A DNA stretch of 64,000 nt from Tubulanus polymorphus (GCF_964204645.1 NC_134028.1:11513001-11577000), one strand, 5' to 3'; shown: positions 26,103 through 38,125, numbered from the stretch's first letter. The notes: a model not told the origin generated them from the letters alone. Program-made: numbers and translations.

Positions 26103-26815
26103 AACTAAGTCATTGTATTGTTCAAGGCCCCTGGTGGCTATATACAAAAACCAATGACCTTGAAACTCACCACAATTATAAACCATGTCATGAGCCACAA
26201 CTTTCCAATTGATTGTGATAGCAAAACATGCTTAGGTATCAATATGATGTTGAAAAAATCTTTTCCATGAATGAGTACTGATGACACCGAGATGGCCCCC
26301 AATTGCATCATAATTGGCTGATCAAAAAATACCTGTCTCAGGTATATAAGGTCCCTTTCCTAAGAATATCCATCATAAATTGCAATGAAAAATTGGCAAA
26401 CCATTAGGAAGCTACAGGACTCAGAATTCAGACCAAAATTGACATTGGGCACAAAAAAGGTCACTGAACAGCCAACTTAAATCCGATCGACCCAATTTTT
26501 CTCATGCTGATTGGCCCTTGGGGGATACAAATATATATGAATGATCAAGGTTATTGATAAAAGCGTCTTCAAAATGTCCCTCGAAAACTTTGAAAATGTG
26601 TAAAAAGTGCTGATTTTGGCTGCGAGTCGGCCATCTTGAATCTGACAGGGCCAGTTTCTGGGCTGAAGATGTGTCTAGGGTAGATACACGTATAAACCAA
26701 ATATCAAGACATTACCTTGAAGCGTCTTCAAAACTTTCCAAAATAACTGGATTGTGTGTACAGACGGACGAAAAGTGAACGCAATAGCCACAGTGGGACC
26801 CAAGTGGGCTAAAAA
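26103..26815 (+). mobile_element. Family A element, 5'-truncated, abutting family B
   Basis: Starts inside a monomer (CTAAGTCATTGTATTGTTC) directly after the family B A-run. It carries the unique body (ATGAGTACTGATGACACC, ACAGGGCCAGTTTCTGGGC, GATGTGTCTAGGGTAG) and ends in AGTGGGACCCAAGTGGGCTAAAAA. No coding capacity. Confidence 0.75.
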
Positions 26816-27020
26816 TTGGTGAAAATATTAATACTGTTGTTATCGTGATGATTGATATAATCAAAATGGTTCCATCAATTAAACAATGATTTTATCTATA
26901 ATAATATTCCGTATAAGCTGACTCCTTGCTTGAGAAGGCTAATACACTCTTTCATGTATTTTTGTTCCGCGCAGACTGGGTAGAATATCGGTAACCTGCC
27001 AAATGTTGTGTAGCGCCAAT

Positions 27021-27057
27021 ATGGCGGGAAATTCAAGTTGGAGGGAAACTCCTGACG
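27021..27057 (+). CDS. Candidate first coding exon, 12 codons plus donor
   Basis: GCGCCAATATGGCGGGAA combines a CCAAT box, a YY1-type ATGGCGG start and an E2F-like GGCGGGAA. The ATG at 27021 opens MAGNSSWRETPDG with a donor-like GACG/GTTAGC at 27058, typical of short animal first exons. No downstream exon was identified and family A follows at 27.27 kb. Motifs seen; gene inferred. Confidence 0.2.
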
Positions 27058-27269
27058 GTTAGCTTTTTATCATGTTTTTGAATATTTTCCAGTTCAAACA
27101 ACACACTGTGTATAATGTGTACAAGAGCCCCAAGGGGCACAATGGCCAGCCTGTCAGATTTGCTTTTTATAAATGATGTAATCTGTGGGTTATATTTATC
27201 AATATACACTCCCTGCTCAATATCATTTACATAGTAAAATCGTGTGTTAACACAGACAGCAGGAACAAA

Positions 27270-27934
27270 TGTAATATAGAAATACTAAGTTATTGTATTG
27301 TGCAACGCCCCCTGGTGGCCATAAAAAAAACCAATGAGCTTGAAACTCACCTCGATCATAGAACATGTCATGAGCTACAACTTTCCAATTGATTATAGTA
27401 TCAAAATATGCTTAAGTATCAATTATGATGTGGAAAAACTTTTTTTCCACCTACGAATGAGTACTAATGACCCCAAGATGGCCGCCAAGTGCGTCATAAT
27501 TGCCTGGTCAAAAATACCCTCTCGGATATAAAAGATCCCTTTCCAAAGAATACCCATTACAAATTGCAATGAAACATGGCGCACCATTAGAAAGCTACAG
27601 TACTCAGAATTCAGGCCAAAATTGACATTTTTGGGAACAAAAAAGGTCACAGTACGGCCATCTTGAGTCCGATCGACTCAATTTTTCTCATGCCGATGGG
27701 CCCTCGGGGGATACAAATATATACGAATGATCAAGGTTATTGATAAAAGTGTCTTCAAAATTTCCCTCGAAAACTTCAAAAATGTGTAAAAAGTGCTGAT
27801 TTTGGCGAACAACAATGGCTGCCAGTCGGCCATCTTGAATCTGACAGGGCCAGTTTTTGGCCTGAAGATGTGTCTAGGGTAGATACACGTATAAAACAAA
27901 TATCAAGACATTACCTTGAAGCGTCTTCAAAACT
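27270..27934 (+). mobile_element. Family A element, truncated at both ends
   Basis: One monomer (with AACGCCCCCTGGTGGCCA at 27303) followed by the family A body, similar to 26.1-26.8 kb. It ends abruptly at CGTCTTCAAAACTT, where a LINE tail begins. Confidence 0.8.
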
Positions 27935-28090
27935 TTGGAACTCTCACGAACTATGTAGATGGTTATCTCTCGACCTCAATAGCTTCAAGACCCATCTCAA
28001 AACAACTTTGTTCCATGCAGCATACCATTAACTCTCGGAAAGCGAATTGTATTTAACATTTTTTGGCAGAATAAAATTTGATTGAATTTG
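27935..28090 (+). pseudogene. 3' end of a non-LTR retrotransposon (LINE) ORF2
   Basis: From 27936 the frame reads WNSHELCRWLSL then DLNSFKTHLKTTLFHAAYH and stops at 28029-28031. WN..., SFKTHLKT and LF are typical of the last residues of LINE ORF2 proteins in invertebrates. A short 3'UTR ending AGAATAAAATTTGATTGAATT follows. The copy is severely 5'-truncated, as is usual for target-primed reverse transcription. Clade not determined. Confidence 0.72.
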
Positions 28091-28097
28091 CAATTCG

Positions 28098-28310
28098 GGC
28101 ACATGGCTAATTAGCATATCAAGGTCATACACCCGATTTGGTAAAACCTTTTTTTCGCGAACCTTGCGCAATTGTCAAGGATGAATTTTCTGTAGAGCAA
28201 ATAAAGTTCCTCCCAAACACCAAATCAACTAAAGATTTCATAGAAATCGATCTTGAAATACGATTTTAAATCTTAAAATAAAACCCGGAAGTAAAACAGT
28301 AGACGATACC
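28098..28310 (+). repeat. Dispersed repeat, also at 44.70 kb
   Basis: Shares CACATGGCTAATTAG, CAATTGTC, AACTAAAGATTTC, TAGAAATCGATCTTGAA and CGGAAGTAAAACA with 44703-44915, at clear but imperfect identity and the same orientation. No coding capacity; class unknown. Confidence 0.85.
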
Positions 28311-28848
28311 GCGGATTCACGCGAACACCTGATTTCTGTAAACGAAATGTTGGTTGTGACAAAATTGTTCAGACGGTTTTAGGTGGTAATAAGTACGGAA
28401 ACGTAACGACCATGGTCGACTTATTCGATGAAATCAGGCCTATGTGATATCCAAATTTTGACTTTTTTATTCTCCAGACCTCCCTGATATAGAAATAAAA
28501 AAATTTGGTGGTACGAAAGTGCAATCACAGCGCCGACGGGGACAGAGCCGTGTCAGAGATCGGCGGAGTGAAAATTGAGGTGGACGAACACGAAGAAGTA
28601 GGCTATTGCGCTACTTGAATCACGAAAACTCCTGGCGTGCCCAGACGCTTTTCGTTGATTAAGTAATACAAATATCATGCAATGGGTTTTCACAATCTAC
28701 CACTGGTATTTACCGGATTTCAATATCACTCCAAAATTCAAAGAAACCTCGAAATATCGAACCGGAACACTTCCGGTACTGTAGATATCCGCGGCTGCCC
28801 AACCGGGAAACTTATTTGTTTCAATAGATATTGATAGGATCCATCATC
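28311..28848. other. Non-coding stretch, nothing recognised
   Basis: A short frame near 28545-28622 encoding DRAVSEIGGVKIEVDEHEEV is not assignable to a family. Confidence 0.4.
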
Positions 28849-28895
28849 TTCACCCGTCAAGGGATTCGAACCCACTAAGCTAAAGCCATGCCAGA
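28849..28895 (-). mobile_element. tRNA-derived fragment with fused A- and B-boxes
   Basis: On the minus strand TAGCTTAGTGGG (A-box consensus) overlaps GGTTCGAATCCC (B-box) with nothing between. Both pol III boxes are perfect, but the anticodon arm is missing, so this cannot be a functional tRNA. Confidence 0.55.
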
Positions 28896-30146
28896 ATCGG
28901 GTCGGGCCAATCACAGCGCTTGTAACAAACCACATTAGGCTTCTGTGGAATTTCCCAGTAAATGGGCCAATCAGCGAACACGTAGCGAACGCGGAAGTAT
29001 TGTCGCGTGTTGATACATGACGTCATGCGCAAAAGCGCCAGTAATGAAATCGCGATAATTCACGTGAACAGCTGCTGATATTTTCAGATAAACCAATCAC
29101 AGGGAAGACACAACTTCCTGATTGGCTGATAAAAATTAAAATTTTCCCGATTTAACTTTCGTGAAAAATGCAGAAAACATTTTTATGAGACCCTATTTCA
29201 AAATTCTGCTCGCTACGATTCCGAGAATGGATTACGCTTAAATACGTGATTTGTTCGAATATGGCAAGCAAAAGAGCCTTTTGTGTGGAAACCATGTCAT
29301 TTAAATTCCCTCCATTTGTATAGTAATAGGCTCAGCCTACGGCTGGCCTAATAATGCTAATTCCATACGTGACATGCACAAGGGGAGTCAATAATGAGAA
29401 AATACTCTTGCAATCTCGCATACCACAGAAGATCTGATTGTTTCGACTAGCGCGGAGTGATTCAACGTCATGGACCTAACATTGTGAAAGGTTTGCAATG
29501 ACTAGATTGGATAGTTCAATTGTGTACTTGGCCTTTTTTGATGCCTTATAAAACGTTACCATTATGAAACCTAACCAATGTTAACCATTCAGCGTCATTT
29601 TACAAACGACAGACGTAAATCGATGTGCAAAACGTCACAGGTCTATGTGTACACATACAAGCTACTTGGCAAAGTATTATTGACAAAGATGTAGAATGGC
29701 TTCCTGTGATTATACAATGACCTATATTTGAACGTCGAAATGTTATATTGCATTTAATATCATTAGAAGACGTATTGTAATAGTAAAGGATGTATGATTA
29801 TATCAGAAGCGGCAGGCATAAATCGAAATGATATGTAAATCGGATTATTCGGTTAAATGGCGGATGTATACACGATGCGGAAGTCTGATATAAAAGTCAG
29901 ACCCTGACGTGGGGATGCTGGTGGAATGATGAAGCTATCTACGATGTATGTAGGGCTGGCGTGAATTACATCAGCGGCTACAAGCGGTCAATATGAAAAT
30001 ATGTAAACATATTATTTCAATATTCAAATGTTTTAGAAAATATGTTCGATATTAGGGGTATGCAGGTTTCGTGAGATTAGCAATTTATAATAGCATAGCT
30101 GTCATATACGTCTCCGCGTCCTCTGATGGCATGTGTATTAGGTGAC
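28896..30146. other. Non-coding stretch with four CCAAT boxes
   Basis: CCAATCAC or CCAATCAG occur near 28908, 28969 and 29093, and the inverted ATTGGCT near 29131. A hairpin GGCTcAGCC/GGCTgGCC lies at about 29328-29350. No ORF follows; promoter activity is possible but unsupported. Confidence 0.4.
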
Positions 30147-30260
30147 AATTCAATTCAATTCTTTATTGATCCTTATTACATTGAAATTCCGGGATAAAAT
30201 TCCCAAATTCAATAAATACAAATTTTAAAATAAGAAAATACAACATACATGACACACGGG
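30147..30260 (-). mobile_element. LINE 3'UTR/tail fragment
   Basis: On the minus strand the segment ends AATAAAGAATTGAATTGAATTG, i.e. a polyadenylation-like signal plus a short (GAATT)n tail, as in many invertebrate non-LTR elements. No ORF2 coding sequence is preserved. Confidence 0.5.
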
Positions 30261-30315
30261 TAATTCATACAGAATAACATAAACATGTTATTTCATATGA
30301 CAATGTCTATTTCAA

Positions 30316-30479
30316 CCCAGACTCAAGACTCTAGGATATCGAGTGACAGCCAAACCCGTGGCCCGGGCGCGGGCCGGCTGGCCACACGATACGCTCGAAG
30401 TCATGATGAAGCAGACATCAGGAAAGCTCTTTCTTCAATCATGGAGGCAATGGAGTTGCAGACCATTTTAGAGGCATAA
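30316..30479 (+). CDS. Candidate 3'-terminal coding exon
   Basis: An acceptor-like CTATTTCAACCCAG ends at about 30319 and opens a frame (TQDSRISSDSQTRGPGAG ... IRKALSSIMEAMELQTILEA) that stops at 30477-30479. CAATAAAAAAG, a polyadenylation signal, lies about 50 bp downstream. The segment is much more GC-rich than its surroundings, and its end looks like an amphipathic helix. No family recognised. It could be the last exon of a host gene whose upstream exons lie outside the window or are lost, or a chance frame. Confidence 0.3.
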
Positions 30480-33400
30480 GTAAATGAAGTCGGTCGCAAG
30501 TTCGCGATCAATTATTGAGAATTTTCAATAAAAAAGATTAAACCACTACTAGAGTCGAAGACCTGTATCATCTACCCAATCGCCAAATCTCATAATTCCC
30601 CAAATTTCTAAAAACTTCGATTTCAAATTTGCAATTCCACATTAGCTTATCCCAGAAATTCTACATTTTTTTCGCAGGCGTCAAATAATTTTTTAAAACT
30701 AATTTTCTTGTTGGATTTTATCGTAATAAAAACTCTGGAATTGTTACCGAGAGAAATCCTAAAACTGTTGTAACAAACAAATCTTGAAATTTACTGACAA
30801 TTTCTTAGTGATGTGAATTTGAGCTTGATCATACAATGTAAACCAGGTTCTGCAAATACTAGTGGAGAGAACACGCATTGTGTTTGATTCCTATAACTGA
30901 GAATGACTGCTCAGTAAGTTTATTAGGCTACATTAACTTTCACTTGTAGAGACACTCAGAAATTTGTTGTCCATCATTATCTATTTGTTATGGATTTGGA
31001 AGTTCCAGTATCAACAGCGGTACCAGGATCAATTCAATTTATAATGTATTGATAATAAATAGCTCATCTTTATTGCCAATCTACAACTTATAGATGTACT
31101 CAAATATATCAATAAAACATTTTATTTCTGCAAACGAATAAACATAGCAATACATTTTCTGTTACTTTGTTCAGCTCACCAGAATTAGATTGAGTTATTG
31201 ATAGAATCCATCAAGTTCCTCAACAGTGATGTGATAATATCAAAATGGTTGATGAATGGCGAAATAAATGCCTGTTTATATCAAAAATGATATTTATTGA
31301 GGATACGTGGTTAAGTTCGGTTTCAAAGCTGAATCGCATCACAAAACCTGGTATCAGTACATAAACATACATGCAATATGCCAATGATAAGGCCCTCTTT
31401 TATTAATAGTTGGATTACAGATCCGCCGCAAAATATTTCCGATTTTAGGCATATAAAGAAAAAAAATTTATTTTCATTTTTTTTTTTCCGCTGCCCCCTA
31501 ATTCTTAAGCATACGTATGGAAATAAAAACGAACATTCATAATTTCTTTCCACTGCCACATAATCTTTTGAAATCAAACACAAAAAAATTGCGGTGAATG
31601 CTGGGTGTTCTATAGACTGGTTGCCTGTCAGTAACCAGTCTAGGGTATTCTAATGTATATTTTTGTCGGGTTCGTTCAGTAAATAGTGACTTGCAAAAAT
31701 GGTGGTGTCAGTTATGAGTGTAGGCATAAATAGACAATATTAGAGTATCATTGTCCCATAACACCCTCCAAAATAGGGGAAGTTTTATTTTTTTTTAAAT
31801 CCCGCCCCTGATCACTAAATTAGTAATAAATTCAATGTTTTGAGAAAACATTTTTTAAATTTTTATTTCTGTTCCTGTCGCCGCAATCATTACAAGCCAA
31901 TCATATCTGTCATCCAAGTTATTAAAAAACGGCCCTATGATTAGTTCATGCAACTAGGACAATATCTTCGACATCTTCAAATGAATTTTGACTAAAATTA
32001 GTACTTTTTAGGTGGTAGCCCTTATGGATCCATATATCTAGGATATGTGTTGACCAGTAGTTCGAAATAGCCGTAAGTTATCTATTAACTGATGAGAATT
32101 ATTTGGATTAAATCTTTGTACGCTTCCCAGTGCAGCATTTAAGGCAACACGTTATTGCTGCGTTGAGGCTATATTCTATATCACCTTTTTTATGTCAACA
32201 GTATTAAGCAATGTGTTAGTTGTTTTCAAGGCATCAATAAACTTTCAAGTTAGTATTGCGATTGGTTCATTCAAAATCAGGTGAAATTAGGTGATACCTT
32301 AAGGGATGGTGCTGTCAAGCCTCTTTAAGGTAATGTAAACGAGGGGTCCAGGGTCCATTTATTCTATTCTATTCATCTATTTTATTCATTTGAAAATAAA
32401 TAAGTTGATTACTCACCCAATACAGTAGGATGACTGGTTTTCATGGATACCCTGGCTCTTTTACCTACAGGAGAATCACCTAAAAATATACAGCAAATCA
32501 CATACATGTGTATGGTACAAACGTAGGGAATACCCCTAAGCCAGAGAGTGAGTCATGTAGAGAATGCAAAATTGTAACACGGTACATATTCTTAACACTA
32601 AGTTTCATCTAACAAAATGGGTTTCAATATGACTGCGGCAGGACCGTTGGAAGCAATTTGCTTATCAATGCAGCCAAATTTTTACAAGTTACAATTTTAC
32701 AAGTTTACATATTGCAGCAGTGAATTTACTGCAATTTCTCCATAATAGGATATTCAATGAAAAAAAAGAACGTCACTCAGTGAATTATTGCTGCAGCTTT
32801 CATGGCTGCACTTCCAACGCTACTGTTTGTAGGACATCTTGGATAACATATGCGCATCAAAAACCCTGTGGTTTATCCATATCATGCCTTTGATAAACAT
32901 ACCAAGTCATATGAAAATCATTAAAACTATAGATTGTAGAGCAAGAACAAGATCAAATGTCTAATTAACACAGAAATTTGGTTGCTTTTCACATACAGGA
33001 TGTCTCAATAAATGTATTACCATAGCTTCATGATTAATCATTCTTTAACTATCATAAGAATACATTTCTTTGAGGCGGATTGTAGGTGACGTGGATGTTT
33101 GTTCAGGGATTGAATGTTGAAACGCAAAAATAAGTCATGCATGACTGAGCACAGGATTTGACAATTATATTATCATGACAAATACAGCTAGAAAGAAACT
33201 TTAAAAGAGGACATTCGTTTATGAAACGCATGTAGACTGGAACACCTGCCACGTTGATTGGAAAATTTTAATACCGGGTATTCAAATGTCATCCTACTGT
33301 GTAATTCCAAAATTATTCTTTGGGATTCAAAAATTGAGGAATCAACCATAAATTCTGCAATAAGGCCAAAAAAATGATACCTAGTTTCTCATTCCCCGGC

Positions 33401-33482
33401 CGGGTCAGATAAATCAACGGTAAAAATTGTAAAAATAAAATGCTGCCAGCCAGTTAATACCTTCTTTTTATTATGAAAATAA
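30480..33482. other. Long non-coding stretch
   Basis: A perfect hairpin TAGACTGGTT / AACCAGTCTA lies at 31613-31642. An 86-codon minus-strand ORF (31323-31583) is Lys/Phe-rich and unrecognised. Otherwise AT-rich DNA with nothing supported. Confidence 0.5.
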
Positions 33483-35076
33483 CTAGGGGTCCAGGGACAA
33501 CATACCTACTTGGGAAGTGGTACAATTTCAATATTCAACGCCCCCTGGTGGCCATATACACAAACAAATGACCTTGAAACTCACTACAATCATAGAATGT
33601 CATGAACTACAACTTAGCAATTGATCATTGGTAACAAAATATGCCTAGGTACCAATTTAATATGGAAATACTAACTTATTCTACTATTCGACGCCCCCTG
33701 GTGACCATCTGCAAAACCCAATGACCTTGAAAGTCACCAACTTGAAAGTCGTCAACTTTGCAATTGATCATGGTAGCAAAATATGCCTAATAAGGATAAA
33801 CTAAGTTATTCTACATTTCAACGCCCCCTGGTAACCATATAGAATAACTACTGTCCTTAACACTCACCACAATCATAGACAATGTCATGAGCTACAACTT
33901 TGCAATTTATTGGTAACAAAATATTCATAGGTACAAATATAATATATAAATACTAAGTTATTGTATTATTCAACACCCCCTGGTGGCCATATACAAAAAC
34001 CAATGACCTTGAAACTCACCAAAATCATAGTACACGTTATCAGCTACAACCTTCCAATTGATTGTTGAAACAAAATATGCTTAGGTATCAATATAATGTG
34101 GAAAAACTTTTTCCCACCTACGAATGAGTACTGATGACACCAAGATGGCCACCTATTGCGTCATAATTGGCTGATTAAAAATACCTATCTCAGGTATAAA
34201 ACATCCCTTTTCAAAGAATACCCATCACAAATTGCAATGGAAAATAGCAAACCAGTAGGAAGTTACAGACTCAAAATCCGGACCAAAATTGACATTTTTG
34301 GGTACTAAAGAGGTCATAAGACAGCCATCTAGAGTCCAATCCACCCAATTTGTCTTCTGCTGATGGGCCCTTAGGGGATTCAAATACATACCAAAGATCA
34401 AGGTAATTGATCACAACGTCTTCAAAATTTCCCTCAAAAAGTTCAAAAATGTGTAAAAAGTGCTGCCAGTCTGCCATCTTGATTCTGACAGGGCCAGTTT
34501 TTGGGCTGAAGATGTGTCTAGGGTAGATACATGAGTAACTCAAATATCCGCCAATTGCGTGATAATTGGCGGATCAAAAATACCTGTCTCAGGTATCGAA
34601 GATCCGTTTCCATAGAATAGCCACCACAAATTTCAATGAAAAATGGCAAACCAGTAAGAAGCTACAGGACTCAGAATTCTGACCAAAATTGACATTTTTG
34701 GGCATTAACAGGAAGGCCATCTTGAGTCCGATCGACCCAATTTTTCTTGTGCTGCTGGGCCCTCGGAGGATACAAATACCTACGAAAGATCAAGATAATG
34801 GACCGAGGCGTCTTCAAAATTTCTCTCGAAAACTTGAAATATGTGTAAAAATTGCTGATTTTGGAGAACAACAATGGCTGCCAGTCGACCATTTTGAATC
34901 TAACAGGGCCAGTTTTTGGGCTGAAGATGTGTCTAGGGTAGATACATGAGTAACTCACATATCAGGACATTAAATTGAAGCATCTTCAAAACTTCCCAAA
35001 ATAACTGGATTCCGTCTACGGACGACGGACGAAAAGTGAACGCAATAGCCCGCTGGGATTAAAGTCCCGCTAAAAA
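33483..35076 (+). mobile_element. Family A element, near full length with duplicated body
   Basis: Starts CTAGGGGTCCAGGGAC and has four monomers (CCCCCTGG blocks at about 33538, 33692, 33822 and 33974). The body is present twice in tandem (about 34.13-34.55 and 34.56-34.96 kb). It ends with a GACGGACGAAAAGTGAACGC tract and the 3' hairpin near 35050-35072 before CTAAAAA. Short ORFs in the body are not conserved between copies. Non-coding, non-autonomous; superfamily undetermined. Confidence 0.85.
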
Positions 35077-36060
35077 GGACTCAATTTTGGTCAGTGTGAA
35101 CTTTAAATGATAACTGACTTTTTTAACAAAAATGAAATCTTCGAAAAAAATCGATATGGGCCTTTTGTCTGAACAAATGTTCATAATTTAACTACCGGTA
35201 CATCCCTTGAATGACGTAAATAAAAACAACTAAAACTATGAGTGATCCAATAAGATACCGTACAAACTTGGTGAGAGCCTGGGTTTCATCCCAGGTTTTA
35301 CATTATCATAGGGACCAATCAGGACAGAAGCTCCAAAGTCCTTCAAATTTGAGGCCAGTGCCGGTTACTGACGAAACAAAGTTTATAGACTGACATGATT
35401 TTTAATAATTTCACGATAGGATTTCTGTATGTAGCTTACATCTTCACTCAGAAAAATCGTTGTAACGCGCAACATACACCGTTACGCCCGAACGCTCATC
35501 GCTGTGCCGCAGTTAACAGACTAATACTAATAATCAGGCTCCAAAACAGATCGCTAATGCTTCAATTGATGACGATAAAACAAGTATTTCCAGTCATGTA
35601 TATATCAGACTCATCCTTAAAAAATCCATGCTATCAGTAAATCAGCCGTGTGGTGAACATGGAAGTAAATTTCTGCATTTTGAAACCACAGTTTCGTCAG
35701 ATATCTTGATGCATTCTTACCTTATGCACGGGATATTAAAACTCGTCTTTGAAAGCCCATAACTACCGAACAAAGAGTTGGATCTTGGCGATATAAAGTT
35801 CTTCCGACGCAAATAGCATTGAATTTTCACATGTGTTATTTTGGACAGTTAAAGAAGCTGCATAAAAAAACGTGCTCAAATAAATCAAATTTTTGAAACT
35901 TTTTGGTAAATTTCTCAAAAACTGCGCACCATAAAGAAAAACCAATTACGAATTATATTTTTGCTTAATCCGTTCAATTCGCCCATTAGTAGTGAAATTA
36001 CAGGCTACTGACATTGAGCGTAGTGTATTAAGCATACGAATGATTATCGATCGGCCAGAC
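35077..36060. other. Non-coding stretch, nothing recognised
   Basis: ORFs of 60-81 codons lack domains; no repeats seen. Confidence 0.5.
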
Positions 36061-36376
36061 CGATGGCGGATATATGTATGTGAAATAATTATATTCTCAC
36101 AAGCTGAGCATTTGGAATTCGCACGTATAAGGTACCTAGTCCAATGAAATGTTCTTTAGTTATTTTCCTTAGTTATGTCAGTAGTGCCGGAATTCCTAGA
36201 ATTTTCCATATAACCCAAAAACAGCCAATCACAATAAGATTGCAATTTTGATAAGAATAAAAGCTAAGAATTTTCCCGCCAAAAACAGTTTTCCATAGAA
36301 TTTTTAAAAAATTGACCATTGACCATAATTGGCTGAATGCCAATTCCAATATCACTAGCAAAGGTAAACCAAAAAC
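36061..36376 (+). pseudogene. Decayed duplicate of a promoter plus first exon (better copy at 48.94-49.38 kb)
   Basis: Shares with the 49 kb locus TGTGAAATAATTATATTCTC, AGTCCAATGAAA, CCAAAAACAGCCAATCAC, AGCTAAGAATTTTCCCGCC, AAAAACAGTTTT and the donor CAAAGGTAAACCAAAAAC. Within the coding exon about 105 bp are missing: TTGACCATTGACC is followed directly by ATAATTGGCTGAATGCC. The ATG and most codons are therefore lost while promoter and splice donor survive. A duplication followed by exon deletion is the simplest reading. Confidence 0.8.
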
Positions 36377-36454
36377 CCAAGCTAGAATAAAACATTTCTA
36401 ATTTGCAATTAATGACATCATTTTAGCTGCGCATATACCGGCCAACAAAGGCTT

Positions 36455-36540
36455 ATGTGGCAGGGTTTTATACTTTGGCACATGTTGATGCCATCGGGTT
36501 CAATTCCCTACCGCAGAGCATAGATTTCATCCAGCGGGTC
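36455..36540 (+). mobile_element. tRNA-derived SINE fragment
   Basis: ATGTGGCAGGG is followed by GATGCCATCGGGTTCAATTCC, split here as GATGCCATCG and GGTTCAATTCC, a B-box at about 36497-36507. Same family as 20.01 and 21.15 kb. Confidence 0.5.
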
Positions 36541-36666
36541 CTGATATGTCATAGCACACTTCCAAAAATAAAATGGCAGTTTTTTAAAACAGGCTTTTGG
36601 TCTAGAAAGTATATTTTTTATGCACGAGTCGAGAAGATACGCACTATCCGCGTAAGATGGATGACG

Positions 36667-36814
36667 TGAGAAATCCCACAATCATTCAGTCAAAGATGAA
36701 AAATTCTTGAATAGGGGAGTATATATTTTTTGTAGCAACGTTTCGGCTTAATACTATTAGCCATCATCAGACGTACTAAATTTCATCTTTGACTGAAACG
36801 TTGTGGGATTTCTC
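36667..36814 (-). mobile_element. PLE-type solo inverted repeat
   Basis: The left arm (36667-36701) and right arm (36781-36814) are inverted copies sharing GAGAAATCCCAC and TTCAGTCAAAGATGAAA. Between them, on the minus strand, lies a hammerhead-like core (next entry). PLEs carry such ribozymes in their pseudo-LTRs, so this is probably a remnant of one. Confidence 0.55.
36740..36770 (-). ncRNA. Hammerhead-ribozyme-like core
   Basis: On the minus strand: CTGATGA, then a stem-loop T-GGCT...AGCC (stem II, 4 bp), then GAAAC. These are the two invariant hammerhead blocks around a paired stem II. The preceding ACGTC and following CGTTGC could give a short stem III, but a proper stem I is not visible, so activity is doubtful. 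Confidence 0.5.
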
Positions 36815-37387
36815 TTGTCATATTTTGTGCATGTGCAGGGTTGTTTAGGGTTAGTGATAAATGCTGAGCGGTAGCATCCAATGACATGTTTGTAATTACG
36901 AGAATTTGCGATTGCCGTGAATGAAAATGTTTTATTTATTAGTGCATTGTTGTTTTTCTTCCTATGAGCAAATGAACATCTGTGAATCATGCATGTACTC
37001 AATGGTTAAAAAATGTGGTCGAATTTGTTCATTTGTTTTGAGATGTCAGACACATGTTTTGCACATTTTTTCAATTTAGTATAGTAATAGCTGCAGCTAC
37101 TTTGCCTCGAAGACAAAATCCCAATTTTTTCATATGGATTTCTATATTTTCACATTTTTCACATGAATCTGACCCCTGCAATGCAGCCATACAAATTATG
37201 GGAAATAATATCCAGCTATTCCCTCATAGTTACTGGAAATTCAGAGCAGCTGACTTAAGCCTGCTATGATCTGTTTCTCCACCATGCCACAGCCTACTTT
37301 AGCACTTCTGGTGTTTTTTTACTGGAATTGAATAAATACTACTACTGAGTACAGGATTTGATCTCAGTTGAAATGTAAATATCACTA
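36815..37387. other. Non-coding stretch, nothing recognised
   Basis: Two domain-less ORFs on opposite strands; no repeats noted before the TIR element. Confidence 0.5.
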
Positions 37388-37884
37388 CCGTATTTTCCGG
37401 TGTATAAGTCGAGTTTTTGAGACCAAAAGTCATGTCCAAAAAACGTAGGTCGACTTATACACCGGCTACACTTGCGATATCGTTTTAAATTGACGATGTT
37501 TAAAATGGAATATCAATTTATGTTAGGCTACACTCATATACCAATTAGAATTTAGGATGTTGATAAAAATAGTTTCTTATAGTTTGGAAATGTTTCAAAA
37601 TTTACTAATGTTAAAAATTAAAAGTGAAAGAAAACCAAGTATATTCATTGTACAGTGTTTATATAAGCCGCGATCCTGTGGCAGCATGCCAATAATCAAT
37701 ACACAGTCAGTCTAATACTAGACTACAGGCGCGCGGCATTCAACGTATATACACTATACATTCAACACGTGGATACAAATAATGAGCACTAATCCAGTAA
37801 TTTAATATTAGAAACAATAGATCCCAAATATAGCTGCAAAGCAGCAATAACGGGTTTTCTGCAGTCTTAGAATCCTGTTCAACG

Positions 37885-38125
37885 GTGGATTTCAACAAAG
37901 CATTTGATAAGGCTCAACATCAGCCATTACTAAACAGGCTATTAGGAAACAGTATCAATGATAGGTCGCCCAAATGGCTCAGCAGTTATCTCTGAACGGA
38001 AACTTGTAACCGAAATCAACGGAACGCCTCATCTTGGAATGAGACGGTCTAACTAGTGGAGTCACGCAAGGTAGTATCCTAAGTCGTCTTCTGTTTAATG
38101 TCCTGACAAATGACATATACAGTAA
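37885..38125 (+). pseudogene. LINE reverse-transcriptase fragment
   Basis: Reads VDFNKAFDKAQHQPLLNRLL and WLSSYL from 37885, then a stop. In another frame it reads GVTQGSILSRLLFNVLTNDI (from 38058). DF.KAFD.. H..LL, SYL and GV.QGS.L...LF..L.NDI are conserved non-LTR reverse-transcriptase motifs, covering the first catalytic Asp region and the block before YADD. The catalytic YADD part is absent, and stops and a frameshift are present. It immediately precedes the minisatellite. Confidence 0.8.

Noticed and set aside
28545-28622. ISXO2-like transposase motif (EIGGVKIEVDE)
   Set aside because: Too short, and the surrounding frame is closed; similarity is not convincing.
28849-28895. tRNA gene on the minus strand
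   Set aside because: A- and B-boxes overlap; no anticodon arm or acceptor stem.
34271-34958. ORFs of 86-95 codons on both strands
   Set aside because: They lie in the family A body, are not conserved between copies and are open on both strands.
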